From Oscillospiraceae bacterium (GTDB taxonomy: Bacteria; Bacillota; Clostridia; Oscillospirales; Acutalibacteraceae): DNA of 58,613 nt. The notes below the pieces were generated by a model, which was given only the letters and a program-made list of their open reading frames with translations, was not told the origin of the DNA and did not search any database. The DNA lies in the NCBI GenBank assembly GCA_009779995.1, contig WRDW01000007.1, forward strand, positions 1-58,613. The letters are read 5' to 3'. The position numbers and the translations under genes were made by a program. Positions 13,799-21,943 of the stretch are shown piece by piece; position 1 is the first letter of the stretch; the number at the start of each line of letters is the position of its first letter.

Positions 13799-15660
13799 GC
13801 GCGCACCCCCTCTGCTATGCTTGCATAGGCCCCAAGGCCCAGTTCATCGAGTTTTTCATCCGTGGGCACGCCCTGATTATCCCAGCCACGGGCCGCGTAG
13901 TAGCCGTCGAGCAGGATGGCCATGTCCTCCGGCGTGACTACGGAGCCCTTGGCCGCGCCCCCGGGGATGGGGTCCTCGTGGATGCGCGCCGGGAGCAGCT
14001 CGTCGTCGCGGCGGGTCATGCCCTCGCGGATGTTGAACAGGCGCGCGAGGTTGCTCATGCGCTCGCCGCACAGGCGCAGCTGATCGGCCTCCATGGGGAT
14101 GCCCGTCACCAGGCTGTAGACCTTCGCGATGTCCTCGTAGCCCTGCCAGATGGTGCGGGTGAACTTGCAGATGATCATGGAATCGATGACGGCGTACATG
14201 TCCTCGTCGCCCATCACCAGGGCCCCCCGGCCCGGCTCCGCCTTGAAGCGGTCGACCTTACCGCTGAGGTCCCAGCCGTAGCTGCCGTGGCGCTGGTGGT
14301 CGCCGCCCCTGCGGGAGACCGCGTAGCCCAGCGCGGCGGTCTTCAGGCCCCGGATGTCGTAGCCGGTGAGCTCCAGGCCCTTGATGTGCATGGCGAAATG
14401 CGCCGCGCCGCCGCCGATTTTCTCCGCCGCGCGCATGACGCCCTCGGCGAGAATATCGCCTATGTCCTCGCGCTCGGACATCTTGCGCACCATCTCCACC
14501 ATGGCCTCGCCGTTGCCGAAGTTCAGCTCCAGCCCGCCGGCGTCCTCTTTGGTGATGAGGCCCCGCTCGTAGCACTCCATGGCGAAGCCCACCACGATGC
14601 CCGCGCCTATGGCATCCACCCCGTAGATATTACAGCTCTCTATGGCCTTTATGATGGCGTTCATGTCGTCCACGCCGCAGTAGGGGCCGAAGGCCATCAT
14701 GGGCTCGTATTCCATGCGGGAGACCGCCCCCTTGAACCTGCCCTCCCTGGCCTTGGCGATGTGCTCGCAGCGGCAGGGGCAGGCGGAGCAGCCCTGTATT
14801 TTGGTGATGAACTGCTCGTTCAGGCGCTCGCCGCTCACGTTCTCCACCTTCTCGAACTCGGCCTCCCGGTAATTGCGCGTGGGCAGCGCGCCCTGGGCGC
14901 TCATGGTGAGCATGTTGGCCGGGGTTCCCAGCGTCCTGTATTTCGCCGTGGCGGGGCCCTTTGCGCGTTCGAAGAGGTCCCTGCAGAACGCCATGAGGCC
15001 CTCGGGGTCGGCCACGCTCACGTCCTGCGTGCCGCGCAGGGCCACGGCCTTGAGGTTCTTCGAGCCCATCACGGCCCCGAGGCCGGTGCGCCCGGCGGCC
15101 CGGAACCTGTCGTTGATGATGCAGGCCAATCGGTTGAGGTTCTCCCCGGCCCGGCCGATGCCCGAGACGCGGATGTTCTGGTCGCCCAGCTCGTCGCGTA
15201 TGGCCTGCTCGGCCTCCCAGGTGCTTTTGCCCCAGAGCTTGCGCGCGCTTCGGATCTGCACTGTTCCGTCGTCGATGAACAGATAGACCGGCTTGGGCGC
15301 TTTGCCCGTGATCACCAGGACGTCATAGCCCGCGGCGCGCAGCTCCGCCCCCCACTGCCCGGTGGAGTAGGCCTCGCCCAGCAGCCCCGTGGCCGGGGAC
15401 TTGGCGAACACGCCGAACTTCGAGGCAGTGCAGGGCACGATGGTGCCCGTGGTCGCGCCGGAGACGTAAATCAGCGGGTTGCCGGGGTCGAAGGCGTCCA
15501 GGCCGGGTTTGAGGTGGTCGATGAGCATCTTCACCCCGAAGCCCGTGCCGCCGATGTAGTCCCCGGCCATCGCCTCGTCGTAGAAGCCGGTTTTACAGCT
15601 GCCGCACGTGAGGTCGATATAGAGGATTTTTCCGGTGTACGCATTCAAGGATGTCTTCAC
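13795..15660 (-). CDS. aor: Tungsten-type aldehyde:ferredoxin oxidoreductase
   Basis: Oxidises aldehydes to acids, donating electrons to a ferredoxin-type carrier; contains tungsto-bispyranopterin and one 4Fe-4S cluster. Cluster ligands C291-x2-C294-x3-C298 (CSACPCRC) and distal C498 are visible, as are E317 (MEYEP) and H455 (RGGDHQRH) at the positions expected for the catalytic Glu and His of the family. N-terminal pterin-binding segments (GATTGTIVPCTASKFGVFAKSPATG) are intact. 621 aa is a normal length. The start is GTG 15660. Upstream lies moaD, needed for pterin sulfur transfer; downstream lie four redox partners. The substrate is not deducible from sequence. Confidence 0.95.
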   Translation of the reverse strand: MKTSLNAYTGKILYIDLTCGSCKTGFYDEAMAGDYIGGTGFGVKMLIDHLKPGLDAFDPGNPLIYVSGATTGTIVPCTASKFGVFAKSPATGLLGEAYSTGQWGAELRAAGYDVLVITGKAPKPVYLFIDDGTVQIRSARKLWGKSTWEAEQAIRDELGDQNIRVSGIGRAGENLNRLACIINDRFRAAGRTGLGAVMGSKNLKAVALRGTQDVSVADPEGLMAFCRDLFERAKGPATAKYRTLGTPANMLTMSAQGALPTRNYREAEFEKVENVSGERLNEQFITKIQGCSACPCRCEHIAKAREGRFKGAVSRMEYEPMMAFGPYCGVDDMNAIIKAIESCNIYGVDAIGAGIVVGFAMECYERGLITKEDAGGLELNFGNGEAMVEMVRKMSEREDIGDILAEGVMRAAEKIGGGAAHFAMHIKGLELTGYDIRGLKTAALGYAVSRRGGDHQRHGSYGWDLSGKVDRFKAEPGRGALVMGDEDMYAVIDSMIICKFTRTIWQGYEDIAKVYSLVTGIPMEADQLRLCGERMSNLARLFNIREGMTRRDDELLPARIHEDPIPGGAAKGSVVTPEDMAILLDGYYAARGWDNQGVPTDEKLDELGLGAYASIAEGVRA

Positions 15661-15704
15661 CTGCCATTTCTGTGTGTATTTTGCATATCGAATTGTTCAT
15701 TATT

Positions 15705-15739
15705 AACTGTCAATTGTCAATTGTCAACTGTCAACTGTT
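15705..15739. repeat. Heptanucleotide tandem repeat between moaD and aor
   Basis: Five 7-bp units of the AA(C/T)TGTC type in a row, the last overlapping the moaD stop codon. Same kind of repeat as at 13287, 35163 and 55205. Confidence 0.9.
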
Positions 15740-16029
15740 CATCCCCCCCCGGGGAAAATCGGGAACAGCGCAACCGTATCGCCCGGCTGCAAAACAATGT
15801 CCTCCGCGGCGGCGTGCTGTATGATCGCGCCGTTGACCGAGGCCGTCAGGTCGTCCCGCAGCGCTTCGCCGGAGAGCACCTCGCCCCGGAAGGCCTCGCC
15901 GTGGGCATCGGCGAGCTGGTGCAGCAATTGGAGCACGCTCGTGTTCTCAGCCAGCGGGGCCTGCTCTTCGGCACAGCAAGCAGCGGCCCGCACGGAGCCG
16001 AAATATTGCAGCTGCACTGTTTCAGTCAA
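15739..16029 (-). CDS. moaD: MoaD/ThiS-family sulfur carrier
   Basis: A 96-aa beta-grasp protein beginning with QLQYFGSVRAAA and ending ALFPIFPGGG; the C-terminal Gly-Gly is thiocarboxylated and donates sulfur for the pterin dithiolene of molybdenum/tungsten enzymes. MoaD-like genes beside AOR genes are a known arrangement (tungsten-cofactor MoaD), and this one lies 78 bp upstream of aor on the same strand. It starts 4 nt after the DUF368 gene, so it shares that transcript. Confidence 0.9.
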   Translation of the reverse strand: MTETVQLQYFGSVRAAACCAEEQAPLAENTSVLQLLHQLADAHGEAFRGEVLSGEALRDDLTASVNGAIIQHAAAEDIVLQPGDTVALFPIFPGGG

Positions 16030-16033
16030 AGCC

Positions 16034-16930
16034 TCACCCCTGTTGCTCGTTTTTCTCCGCTTTCTCCGCTTTCTCCAGCTTCTCCATGGACCTGCCCAGC
16101 AGCACGAACAGCATGGAGACCCCCAAGCCCGCCGCGAGCATGACGCCCCCCAGCGCCCAGGTGAAGCTCTCGTCCGCCATGCGCAGGGCCTGCCACAGCA
16201 CTCCCCCCAGAGAGCCCGCCATAAAGCCGAACACCATGGCGTTTGCGAAGCCGGGAATCCTATCGAAAATGGCCTTGATCCCCCTGGAGGCCAGCATTAG
16301 GCCGGCCAGGGCGCACAGGCCGAACAGCCCGAAGGGCAGCAGGAACGTAAAATCCAGTTGGAGGAAGGACTGCGCGGCGTTCAGCAGCGGCCCGTAGACC
16401 CCCAGCAGAATCAGGATCATGGAGACGCTCATGCCGGGCACAAGCGCCGCCGCGCCCCCCGCCAGGCCTCCCAGGGCCAGCAGGGGCAGGCCCGCCTGCA
16501 TATTCTCCGCGGTGACGGAGACGGGGGCAAGCACCGCCAGGGCGAGCGCCGCCGCGAAGGCGCACGCGCCGCCGATCAGGTAGCGTTTTTTGAAGCCGCA
16601 GCGCCTGGCCTGCTTGACGATCTCCGGCAGGTTCCCGGCGATCAGGCCGATGAAGAGCAGGAGCGTGGCCTTTTCAAAGCGCTGGAACAGGTAGTTGAAG
16701 CCCAGCACGAACAGCACCGCGCTGGCGGCCGCGCCTATACCCAGCGGGATGCAGAACAGGATGTTCGCCTTGAGCTGCTTGAAGGGGTTGGACGCGATGC
16801 GCAGGATGTCCCGGTAGATGCCCAGCACGATGGCGAGGAAGCTGCCGCTGAAGCCGGGGGCGAAAACGCTCAGGCCCAGGACGAACCCGCAGAAAACCCG
16901 GTAGAGGAATCGTTTGGTTTTTTTCGCCAT
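16034..16930 (-). CDS. DUF368 membrane protein (putative polyprenyl-phosphate translocase, PopT-like)
   Basis: 298 aa with about eight to ten membrane segments and the two DUF368 hallmarks: VFAPGFSGSFLAIVLGIY near the N-terminus and ALVPGMSVSMILILLGVYG in the middle, an internal inverted duplication. DUF368 proteins have been shown in other bacteria to recycle undecaprenyl phosphate across the membrane for cell-wall synthesis. The C-terminal tail is Lys/Glu-rich (EKLEKAEKAEKNEQ). It heads the operon leading into moaD-aor, with only 4 nt to moaD, although its function seems unrelated. Confidence 0.88.
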   Translation of the reverse strand: MAKKTKRFLYRVFCGFVLGLSVFAPGFSGSFLAIVLGIYRDILRIASNPFKQLKANILFCIPLGIGAAASAVLFVLGFNYLFQRFEKATLLLFIGLIAGNLPEIVKQARRCGFKKRYLIGGACAFAAALALAVLAPVSVTAENMQAGLPLLALGGLAGGAAALVPGMSVSMILILLGVYGPLLNAAQSFLQLDFTFLLPFGLFGLCALAGLMLASRGIKAIFDRIPGFANAMVFGFMAGSLGGVLWQALRMADESFTWALGGVMLAAGLGVSMLFVLLGRSMEKLEKAEKAEKNEQQG

Positions 16931-16962
16931 TCCGGCGCGCCTCCGTAATCCTTGGGGCTTTG

Positions 16963-16982
16963 GGCGGGCGCGCGCGCCCGCC
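16963..16982. repeat. 20-bp perfect GC palindrome
   Basis: GGCGGGCGCGCGCGCCCGCC, followed by GCTTTT on the plus side. It lies between ribU and the DUF368 gene and may be a weak terminator. Confidence 0.6.
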
Positions 16983-17057
16983 GCTTTTCAGTATACCATG
17001 GACAGGCGCGTATGTCAAGAAGGCAATTTTGCTATTTGGGCAATTGGGGCACCCGCT

Positions 17058-17615
17058 TCACCGGCCTTTCAGGAATTTCTCCAGGGCGGGGCGCAGCGGC
17101 AGGTAGATCAGGGCCATGAGCGCGGCGTTACTGCCCGACTTGATCAGGTTGAATGGGATGATGACGGGCAATAGCATGGCCTTCACCGCCTCCACAGGGA
17201 CGCCCATGAATAGGGGGGTGACGGCCAGGTTGGCGGCGGCCATCACGGCGGCGCTGGCCAATACGCCGCACACGAGGGCTGCGATTGCCCCGAGGCGGCT
17301 GTTCTTCGCCCTGTAAACCAGCCCGGCCGCCAGGACATAGGAGCCCGTGGAAAGCAGGTGCATGATAATGCCGTAGACGCCGCTTTGCGCGCTGACAGTC
17401 AGGCCCTGCACCACCGCCGCGATTGCCGTGACGATCAACCCGGCCAGGGGGCCGTAGGCGAAGGATACGATCAGGATAGGGATGTCCGCGGGGTCATACT
17501 CCAGGAAAGGGGCCTGCGGGAAGACGGGAAAGTGGACCAGGAAAACGAGCGCGACCGATAGCGCGGCCATGGTCCCCATGGCGACGAGCTTGCGCGTGCT
17601 GATGGATGCTTGCAT
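17058..17615 (-). CDS. ribU: RibU, riboflavin-specific substrate-binding subunit of an ECF transporter
   Basis: 185-aa integral membrane S-component with six helices. Signature: MQASISTRKLVAMGTMAALS at the N-terminus, PVFPQAPFLEYDPADIPIL (the conserved EYDP/D segment of RibU) and an Asn/Pro-rich C-terminal helix. It captures riboflavin and works with the shared EcfAA'T module, which is not in the window. Start ATG 17615 follows AGGAGGAG. An FMN riboswitch immediately upstream confirms the substrate. The last 72 nt of the gene are duplicated, 94% identical, after mnmG at 32573-32644. Confidence 0.95.
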   Translation of the reverse strand: MQASISTRKLVAMGTMAALSVALVFLVHFPVFPQAPFLEYDPADIPILIVSFAYGPLAGLIVTAIAAVVQGLTVSAQSGVYGIIMHLLSTGSYVLAAGLVYRAKNSRLGAIAALVCGVLASAAVMAAANLAVTPLFMGVPVEAVKAMLLPVIIPFNLIKSGSNAALMALIYLPLRPALEKFLKGR

Positions 17616-17642
17616 TGGGTTTCTCCTCCTGATAATAAATAT

Positions 17643-17668
17643 CCCCCAAGAGAAATTCCCTTGGGGGT
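17643..17668 (-). terminator. Expression-platform hairpin of the FMN riboswitch
   Basis: On the minus strand CCCCCAAGGGAATTTCTCTTGGGGG forms a stem before ATATTTATT and the ribU ribosome binding site. A second stem (GGCGCAA/TTGCGCC, 17675-17691) could compete with it. Confidence 0.6.
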
Positions 17669-17696
17669 TTGATCGGCGCAAAAATTGCGCCAATTC

Positions 17697-17816
17697 TTCT
17701 TTCGTCCGGACTTTTACCGTCGGCCCCGGGTTCGCACCGGGTCTGTTCAAGCTGAACTGGCGGGCTTGTCGATCACTCGCATCACCGCCGGTGTGGAATT
17801 GCACCACCCCCTGAAG
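17697..17816 (-). promoter_or_regulatory. FMN riboswitch (RFN element)
   Basis: On the minus strand the conserved blocks appear in order: TCAGGGGGTGGTGCAATTCC, ACCGGCGGTGA, AAGCCCGC, a GC hairpin, GGGCCGACGGTAAAAGTCCGGA and CGAAAGAAG. This is the canonical aptamer. FMN binding is expected to shut off ribU when flavin is plentiful. Confidence 0.96.
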
Positions 17817-17842
17817 AACGATATTCAGTTGAAATTGCGCAA

Positions 17843-19408
17843 TCAGCCGTCCAGATATTCGTGGTAGTCCTTCGGCAGGTCCTCCGCGAAGGGCAGCTTG
17901 GCGCCCCCGCCGCCGGATAACGGGGCGGACGCGTCCTCCTCCTCGCCGCTGAGCTCCGCGAGCAATTCTGTCTCCAGGCGAACGCGCAGGCGCTCGTTCT
18001 CCTCCAGCAGCGCCGCGAAGCGGTCCTTGCCCAGGCGGCGGTTCATGCCGGTCTGAATGGTACCGAGCTCCCGCTGGAAGGAGGCGAGGTCGCGGCGGAT
18101 GCCGTCGGTGGTCTCGTGGAAGGAGCGCGACACGGCGTCCAGCTGGTCCAGCAGGGAGTTGGCCGAATCGCTCACACGGCCGATGTTGCGGCTGGTGGCC
18201 TCCGAGATGAACTGCGCGGTCTTCAGGTTGTTGTCCACGTACAAATTGGAGTAGTTGAAGCTGGCCAGCACCATGGAGCGCAGGGCCTCCTCGCTGGGCT
18301 GGGCCGGGCGGTTCTCCAGTTCACTTATCTGCGTGCGTAAATCTTCGGCCTCGGCGGAGAGGGCAGCGGACTTCTGCCGGGCCAGGGCCTCCTCCTGCGC
18401 CAGGGCGGCGCAGCGCTGGCCCAGGGCGTCCCGATCCAATTGCAGCGCGTCCTTGACCTGCCGCAGGGCGTCCCAATCCAACTGCAATGTGTCTTTTTCC
18501 TCTTGCAGGGCGTCCCTATCCTGCTGCAAGGCGTCCTTCTCCTCTTGCAGAGCGTCTTTTTCCTGTTGTAGGGAGGCCTTCGAGGCCTCCAGGGCGCCGA
18601 TCTGCCCGGCGGATTCCGAAAGGCCGGCCAACTGCTCCTGCAGGGCGGGCATCTGCGCGGCGTAGGCGCTGTGCTCGCTTTCCAGGGTGGCGAGCCTCTG
18701 CGCCTGCGCGTAGTTCTCCTGGCGTGCCAGGGCGAGCTGCTGCTCCAGGGCGTCCTTCTCGCGCTCCAAGGAGGCCGCCTGCGCCTCCCAGGCCTGGGTC
18801 GCGTCGGCGAGGGCTTGGTATTGCTGCCCCAGCTGGGCGCGTACATCGTCGGTCTCCTGCCGCAAAGCGGCAGCCTGTTGTTGCAGGGCAGCATTCTCCT
18901 GCTGCAGGGCGGCGGTCTCCTGCTGCTGCAGGCTGAAGCGCGGGAGGCCGTCGTCCTCCGCCGATTGGGCGCGCAGGGCCTCGGCCTCCTGCCGCGCGGC
19001 CGCTGCGGCCTCCAGGGCATTGGCGATGGCCTGCTCGCGCTGGGCGTCGCGTATGTTCTGCTGCTCCAGGCGGTCCTCCAGCTCCAGGCAGCGCGCGCGC
19101 ACGGCGGCCAGCTCCTGGGACTCCTGGAAGGCGGTGAGCTCGGGCTGGAACCACTCGCCGCCCACGGGGAGGGCCGCGCCGCCGCGCTCGAGCTGTTCCT
19201 CCAGCTCGCGGGTGCGCGCCACCAGGGCGGCCTTCTCCCGCTCCATGCCCTTGGCCTGGGTATACCAGGCGTTCTTGGCGGCCTCGAGCTCCTCCATGCG
19301 GGCCAGGTGCTCGTTGCAGCGCTGCTGCGCCTGGGCGATATAGTTGATGACGTCGTCGCGGTCAAAGCCGTGCCGGCCGCGCGGGCGGAAGGGGTATTCC
19401 TGATCCAT
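17843..19408 (-). CDS. DivIVA-domain protein with a very long coiled coil
   Basis: The first about 40 residues (YPFRPRGRHGFDRDDVINYIAQ) form a DivIVA-like membrane-curvature/polarity domain. About residues 40-360 are an almost unbroken Gln/Glu/Ala coiled coil with heptad-like LQ(E/Q)(E/D)KDAL repeats. The last 160 residues (LRSMVLASFNYSNLYVDNNL.. and onwards) are a more structured region followed by an acidic tail. At 521 aa it is far larger than cell-division DivIVA (about 160-230 aa), so it is a scaffold-like relative. It has its own promoter; the DNA of the coil contains short repeats prone to slippage. Confidence 0.8.
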   Translation of the reverse strand: MDQEYPFRPRGRHGFDRDDVINYIAQAQQRCNEHLARMEELEAAKNAWYTQAKGMEREKAALVARTRELEEQLERGGAALPVGGEWFQPELTAFQESQELAAVRARCLELEDRLEQQNIRDAQREQAIANALEAAAAARQEAEALRAQSAEDDGLPRFSLQQQETAALQQENAALQQQAAALRQETDDVRAQLGQQYQALADATQAWEAQAASLEREKDALEQQLALARQENYAQAQRLATLESEHSAYAAQMPALQEQLAGLSESAGQIGALEASKASLQQEKDALQEEKDALQQDRDALQEEKDTLQLDWDALRQVKDALQLDRDALGQRCAALAQEEALARQKSAALSAEAEDLRTQISELENRPAQPSEEALRSMVLASFNYSNLYVDNNLKTAQFISEATSRNIGRVSDSANSLLDQLDAVSRSFHETTDGIRRDLASFQRELGTIQTGMNRRLGKDRFAALLEENERLRVRLETELLAELSGEEEDASAPLSGGGGAKLPFAEDLPKDYHEYLDG

Positions 19409-19441
19409 ATTCGAAAGAACCTCCTATCATAATCCGGCTAT

Positions 19442-19470
19442 ATTATAACGCATACGGCGGGCTTTGTCCA
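19442..19470 (-). promoter_or_regulatory. Promoter of the DivIVA-like gene
   Basis: On the minus strand TGGACA, 17-nt spacer, TATAAT, ending about 34 bp upstream of the ATG. Confidence 0.75.
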
Positions 19471-19572
19471 TGCTTTTTGAAAATAATGTCCAGATTTTTT
19501 GCGGCCAAACACAAGATATGGGAGTTCATCGCTTTAATGCACACAAGTATTGGGAAAAAATCTATATTAGCA

Positions 19573-19601
19573 TTGACAAGGCCGGGGGAATTGGCTATAC
19601 T
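19573..19601 (+). promoter_or_regulatory. Promoter of the XRE/beta-repeat gene
   Basis: TTGACA (19573-19578), 17-nt spacer, TATACT (19596-19601). The leader of about 150 nt to ATG 19757 is otherwise featureless. Confidence 0.75.
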
Positions 19602-19756
19602 TTTTGAGAGTGGGGCCAAACAAAAGGGAATCAGCGCTCTCCCACCCGGATTCAACCAACGGTTGAGCGATTTGCCCCCTATTTCAACGAACCCATGATA
19701 GACAGCGATGCCCTCCGTGCGATACAATGGGCCCATCAAAAGCAAGGAGGCACCCC

Positions 19757-20452
19757 ATGGAAAACCCGAACTACGCGCAGATCCTCTCCGAGCGCATCCT
19801 CTCCCTGCGCAAAGAAAAGAGCCTGACCCAAGAGGCCCTTGCCCAGCAGTTGGGCGTGAGCTTCCAGGCTGTGAGCAAGTGGGAGAACGAGCAGTCCTGC
19901 CCCGACATCGCCCTGCTGCCCCAGCTGGCCGAAATTTTCGAGGTCACGATTGACAGCCTGTTCGGCAGGCAGGCCCCGGAGGCGCCGCCCGCAGAGGCCC
20001 CGCCCGCGCCTGTGATCATTGAGGAGCCCGTGTTCGCCACCGGCTTCGACCTCCCCTGGCCCGACGACCAGACCTTGCGCGGCGTGGTGTACTGGGGGCG
20101 CAAGCTCCTGTGCCACGACCACATCCCCAAGCGCAAGTTCACCTTCAACGCCTCGGACTACACCTGGATTTTGCGCTACAGCCCCCTCAACGTGGCCGCC
20201 GAGTGCGGCATCCAGGTGGAGGGCAATATCCAGCGCAACGCCACGGCGGGCAGCCATATTCACTGTAACGACATCGGCGGCAGCGCCACGGCGGGCAGCC
20301 ATATCCACTGCAACGACGTCAGCGCCAGCGCCGGTGCGGGCAGCCACATCCAGTGCAACGATGTTGGCGGCGACGCCAATGCGGGCAGCCACATCGAATG
20401 CGGCAACGTCGGCGGCAATGTCAGGGCGATGAAGGTTACGATGAAGAGGTAG
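19757..20452 (+). CDS. XRE regulator with C-terminal beta-helix-like repeats
   Basis: Residues 1-70 are a classical helix-turn-helix (LTQEALAQQLGVSFQAVSKWENEQSCPDIALLPQLAEIF). A Pro/Ala linker and a domain with WILRYSPLNVAAECGIQVEGNIQ follow. Residues about 165-225 are four tandem repeats of about 15 aa, consensus N(A/D)xAGSHIxCNDVGG, rising like a bactofilin-style beta-helix. ATG 19757 has AAGGAGG upstream. Similar regulators with repeating GGDVxC rungs exist in Clostridia; the rungs may mediate polymerisation or sensing. It precedes the phospholipase-like gene by 9 nt, so they are co-transcribed. Confidence 0.8.
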   Translation: MENPNYAQILSERILSLRKEKSLTQEALAQQLGVSFQAVSKWENEQSCPDIALLPQLAEIFEVTIDSLFGRQAPEAPPAEAPPAPVIIEEPVFATGFDLPWPDDQTLRGVVYWGRKLLCHDHIPKRKFTFNASDYTWILRYSPLNVAAECGIQVEGNIQRNATAGSHIHCNDIGGSATAGSHIHCNDVSASAGAGSHIQCNDVGGDANAGSHIECGNVGGNVRAMKVTMKR

Positions 20453-20461
20453 GAGCCACCC

Positions 20462-21046
20462 ATGCCCTCCTGTATGATCCACCTGCAAACCGCGCGCCTG
20501 CTGCGGGGCGAACGAAGCGTGCTGTTTTGCCTCGGGGCCATAGCGCCCGACGCCATCGAGGACTGGCGGGTGAAGGACCGCACGCATTTTCGGCAGGCCG
20601 AAGACCGCGCTAGCGCCCTGCTGGAAATCGCACAGACGACAGACCCCCGCGACGACTTCGCCGAGGGGGTTCTTTTGCATATGTATAGCGATTGGCTTTG
20701 GGACAGTGATCAATTGCGGCGCTACTGGGACGCGCTCGGCGGGAGGCCCGAGGGCGGCGAGTGGGTGCCCGCCTACCGGCGCGAGATCGCCCTGGCCTCC
20801 GCGCGGATCTACCGCCACAGCCCCTGGGCCCGCCCCCTGTGGGAGGAGCTGCTGGCCGTGCCGCAGGCGCAATATTGCCCATTGGCCTGCATGGAGAAAC
20901 AGGATATTCGCGAATATCTTACTCGCAATTTTGCCTGGCATGAGGACAATGCCGGTGCGCCGTGCTCGGCGTTTTATCCGCCGGAGGAGGTGGAGAGGTT
21001 TGTTGTTGGGGTTGCGGAGGGGTATGGGGGGTGGCGGGCACTATGA
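20462..21046 (+). CDS. Zinc-dependent phospholipase C-like protein
   Basis: 194 aa. MIHLQTARLL, FCLGAIAPDAI, a histidine in DRTHF and LHMYSDWLWD reproduce the metal-binding pattern (H, D, H/D) of the PF00882 zinc-dependent phospholipase C family in Firmicutes. There is no signal peptide, so the enzyme acts inside or its role is not lipase. GGAGCC precedes ATG 20462. The 3' end overlaps the convergent methyltransferase gene by 6 bp. Confidence 0.7.
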   Translation: MPSCMIHLQTARLLRGERSVLFCLGAIAPDAIEDWRVKDRTHFRQAEDRASALLEIAQTTDPRDDFAEGVLLHMYSDWLWDSDQLRRYWDALGGRPEGGEWVPAYRREIALASARIYRHSPWARPLWEELLAVPQAQYCPLACMEKQDIREYLTRNFAWHEDNAGAPCSAFYPPEEVERFVVGVAEGYGGWRAL

Positions 21047-21943
21047 AAAAGCAAATTTCATCTGTTCATAGGCAATTTCGTGCTTTGGCGGCCGAGTGTT
21101 GCTTGTGTAATTTGTCAGCAGCGCTTCGGTCATTGCGTTTCTGTTTTCTTCTCTCGCGCCGACAAAATAGAAATGCTCCTGCGTTACCATAGAACAGCTG
21201 CTCCACAGCGTTGAAATATATGGATTCGTGCGGTATTGATTGCGATTCCAGGTGGACAGCATAAACCTTGCGCCCGACGCGAACAAACAGTCCTTCAGCC
21301 GCTGTTCCTGTTGTTCGCTCCAGCTGTCGTAATAGTCGACGTGCCGGCCGATGTATGGCGGGTCGCAGTATATAAACGCATTTTCGCCCGCCATCGCGAT
21401 GGTATCCTCAAAAGGTTGGCACAGGAACACCCAATTGTTGATCATCAGCATCTGTTCAAAGTGCCTGACCTGGTTTACGATTTTTGTAATATACGCTTTT
21501 GCGAACCGCTCCGGTTTGTGTCCATAGGGGACGTTGAAGTTATTGCTCCTGTTGAATCTTATCATCCCGTTGAAGCAGGAGCGATTGAGAAAAAGAAAAT
21601 CCAGGGGATTGTGTTCCTTGTTGAACCTGTCGCGTACCAAATAGTAATGCGCATCGCCCTTTTCGGCCAGCAGCGCGCCCTGCTCCTCCAAATAAGCCCT
21701 AATTATATCCGCCGTGATCGTTCGGGCTTTAAGATGATTGTAAAAGCAGACAATATGCGGGTTCAAATCCGCAAATATCGCGTTGCGCGGCGCGAGATTT
21801 AAGCCTACGACAGCGGAGCCCATAAACGGCTCCACCCATGCGGTCTCCGGCTCAACATTGGCCGTGGACCTAATCAGGGGTACAAGCTTTGATTTTATTC
21901 CCTGCGTTTTAAAAGGCGGTATGAAGACCTTTTCGTTTGTCAT
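21041..21943 (-). CDS. Type II N6-adenine DNA methyltransferase (D12/Dam class)
   Basis: 300 aa with the class signatures EPFMGSAVVGLNL (SAM-binding FxGxG-like motif near residue 38) and DPPY at 194-197 (catalytic). It also has the Dam-family N-terminus PFKTQGIKSKLVPLI and FLFLNRSCFNGMIRFN. It overlaps the restriction endonuclease gene by 4 nt (ATGA), so it is the cognate modification enzyme. Given the EcoRV-like partner, methylation of an adenine in GATATC is predicted. Confidence 0.92.
   Translation of the reverse strand: MTNEKVFIPPFKTQGIKSKLVPLIRSTANVEPETAWVEPFMGSAVVGLNLAPRNAIFADLNPHIVCFYNHLKARTITADIIRAYLEEQGALLAEKGDAHYYLVRDRFNKEHNPLDFLFLNRSCFNGMIRFNRSNNFNVPYGHKPERFAKAYITKIVNQVRHFEQMLMINNWVFLCQPFEDTIAMAGENAFIYCDPPYIGRHVDYYDSWSEQQEQRLKDCLFASGARFMLSTWNRNQYRTNPYISTLWSSCSMVTQEHFYFVGAREENRNAMTEALLTNYTSNTRPPKHEIAYEQMKFAFS

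Noticed and set aside
13978-16143. 721-codon plus-strand open frame
   Set aside because: Antisense to aor and moaD, whose motifs are unambiguous; it lacks motifs and a ribosome binding site.
19443-19745. 100-codon minus-strand open frame between the DivIVA-like and XRE genes
   Set aside because: It overlaps both promoters and has no ribosome binding site or domain pattern.
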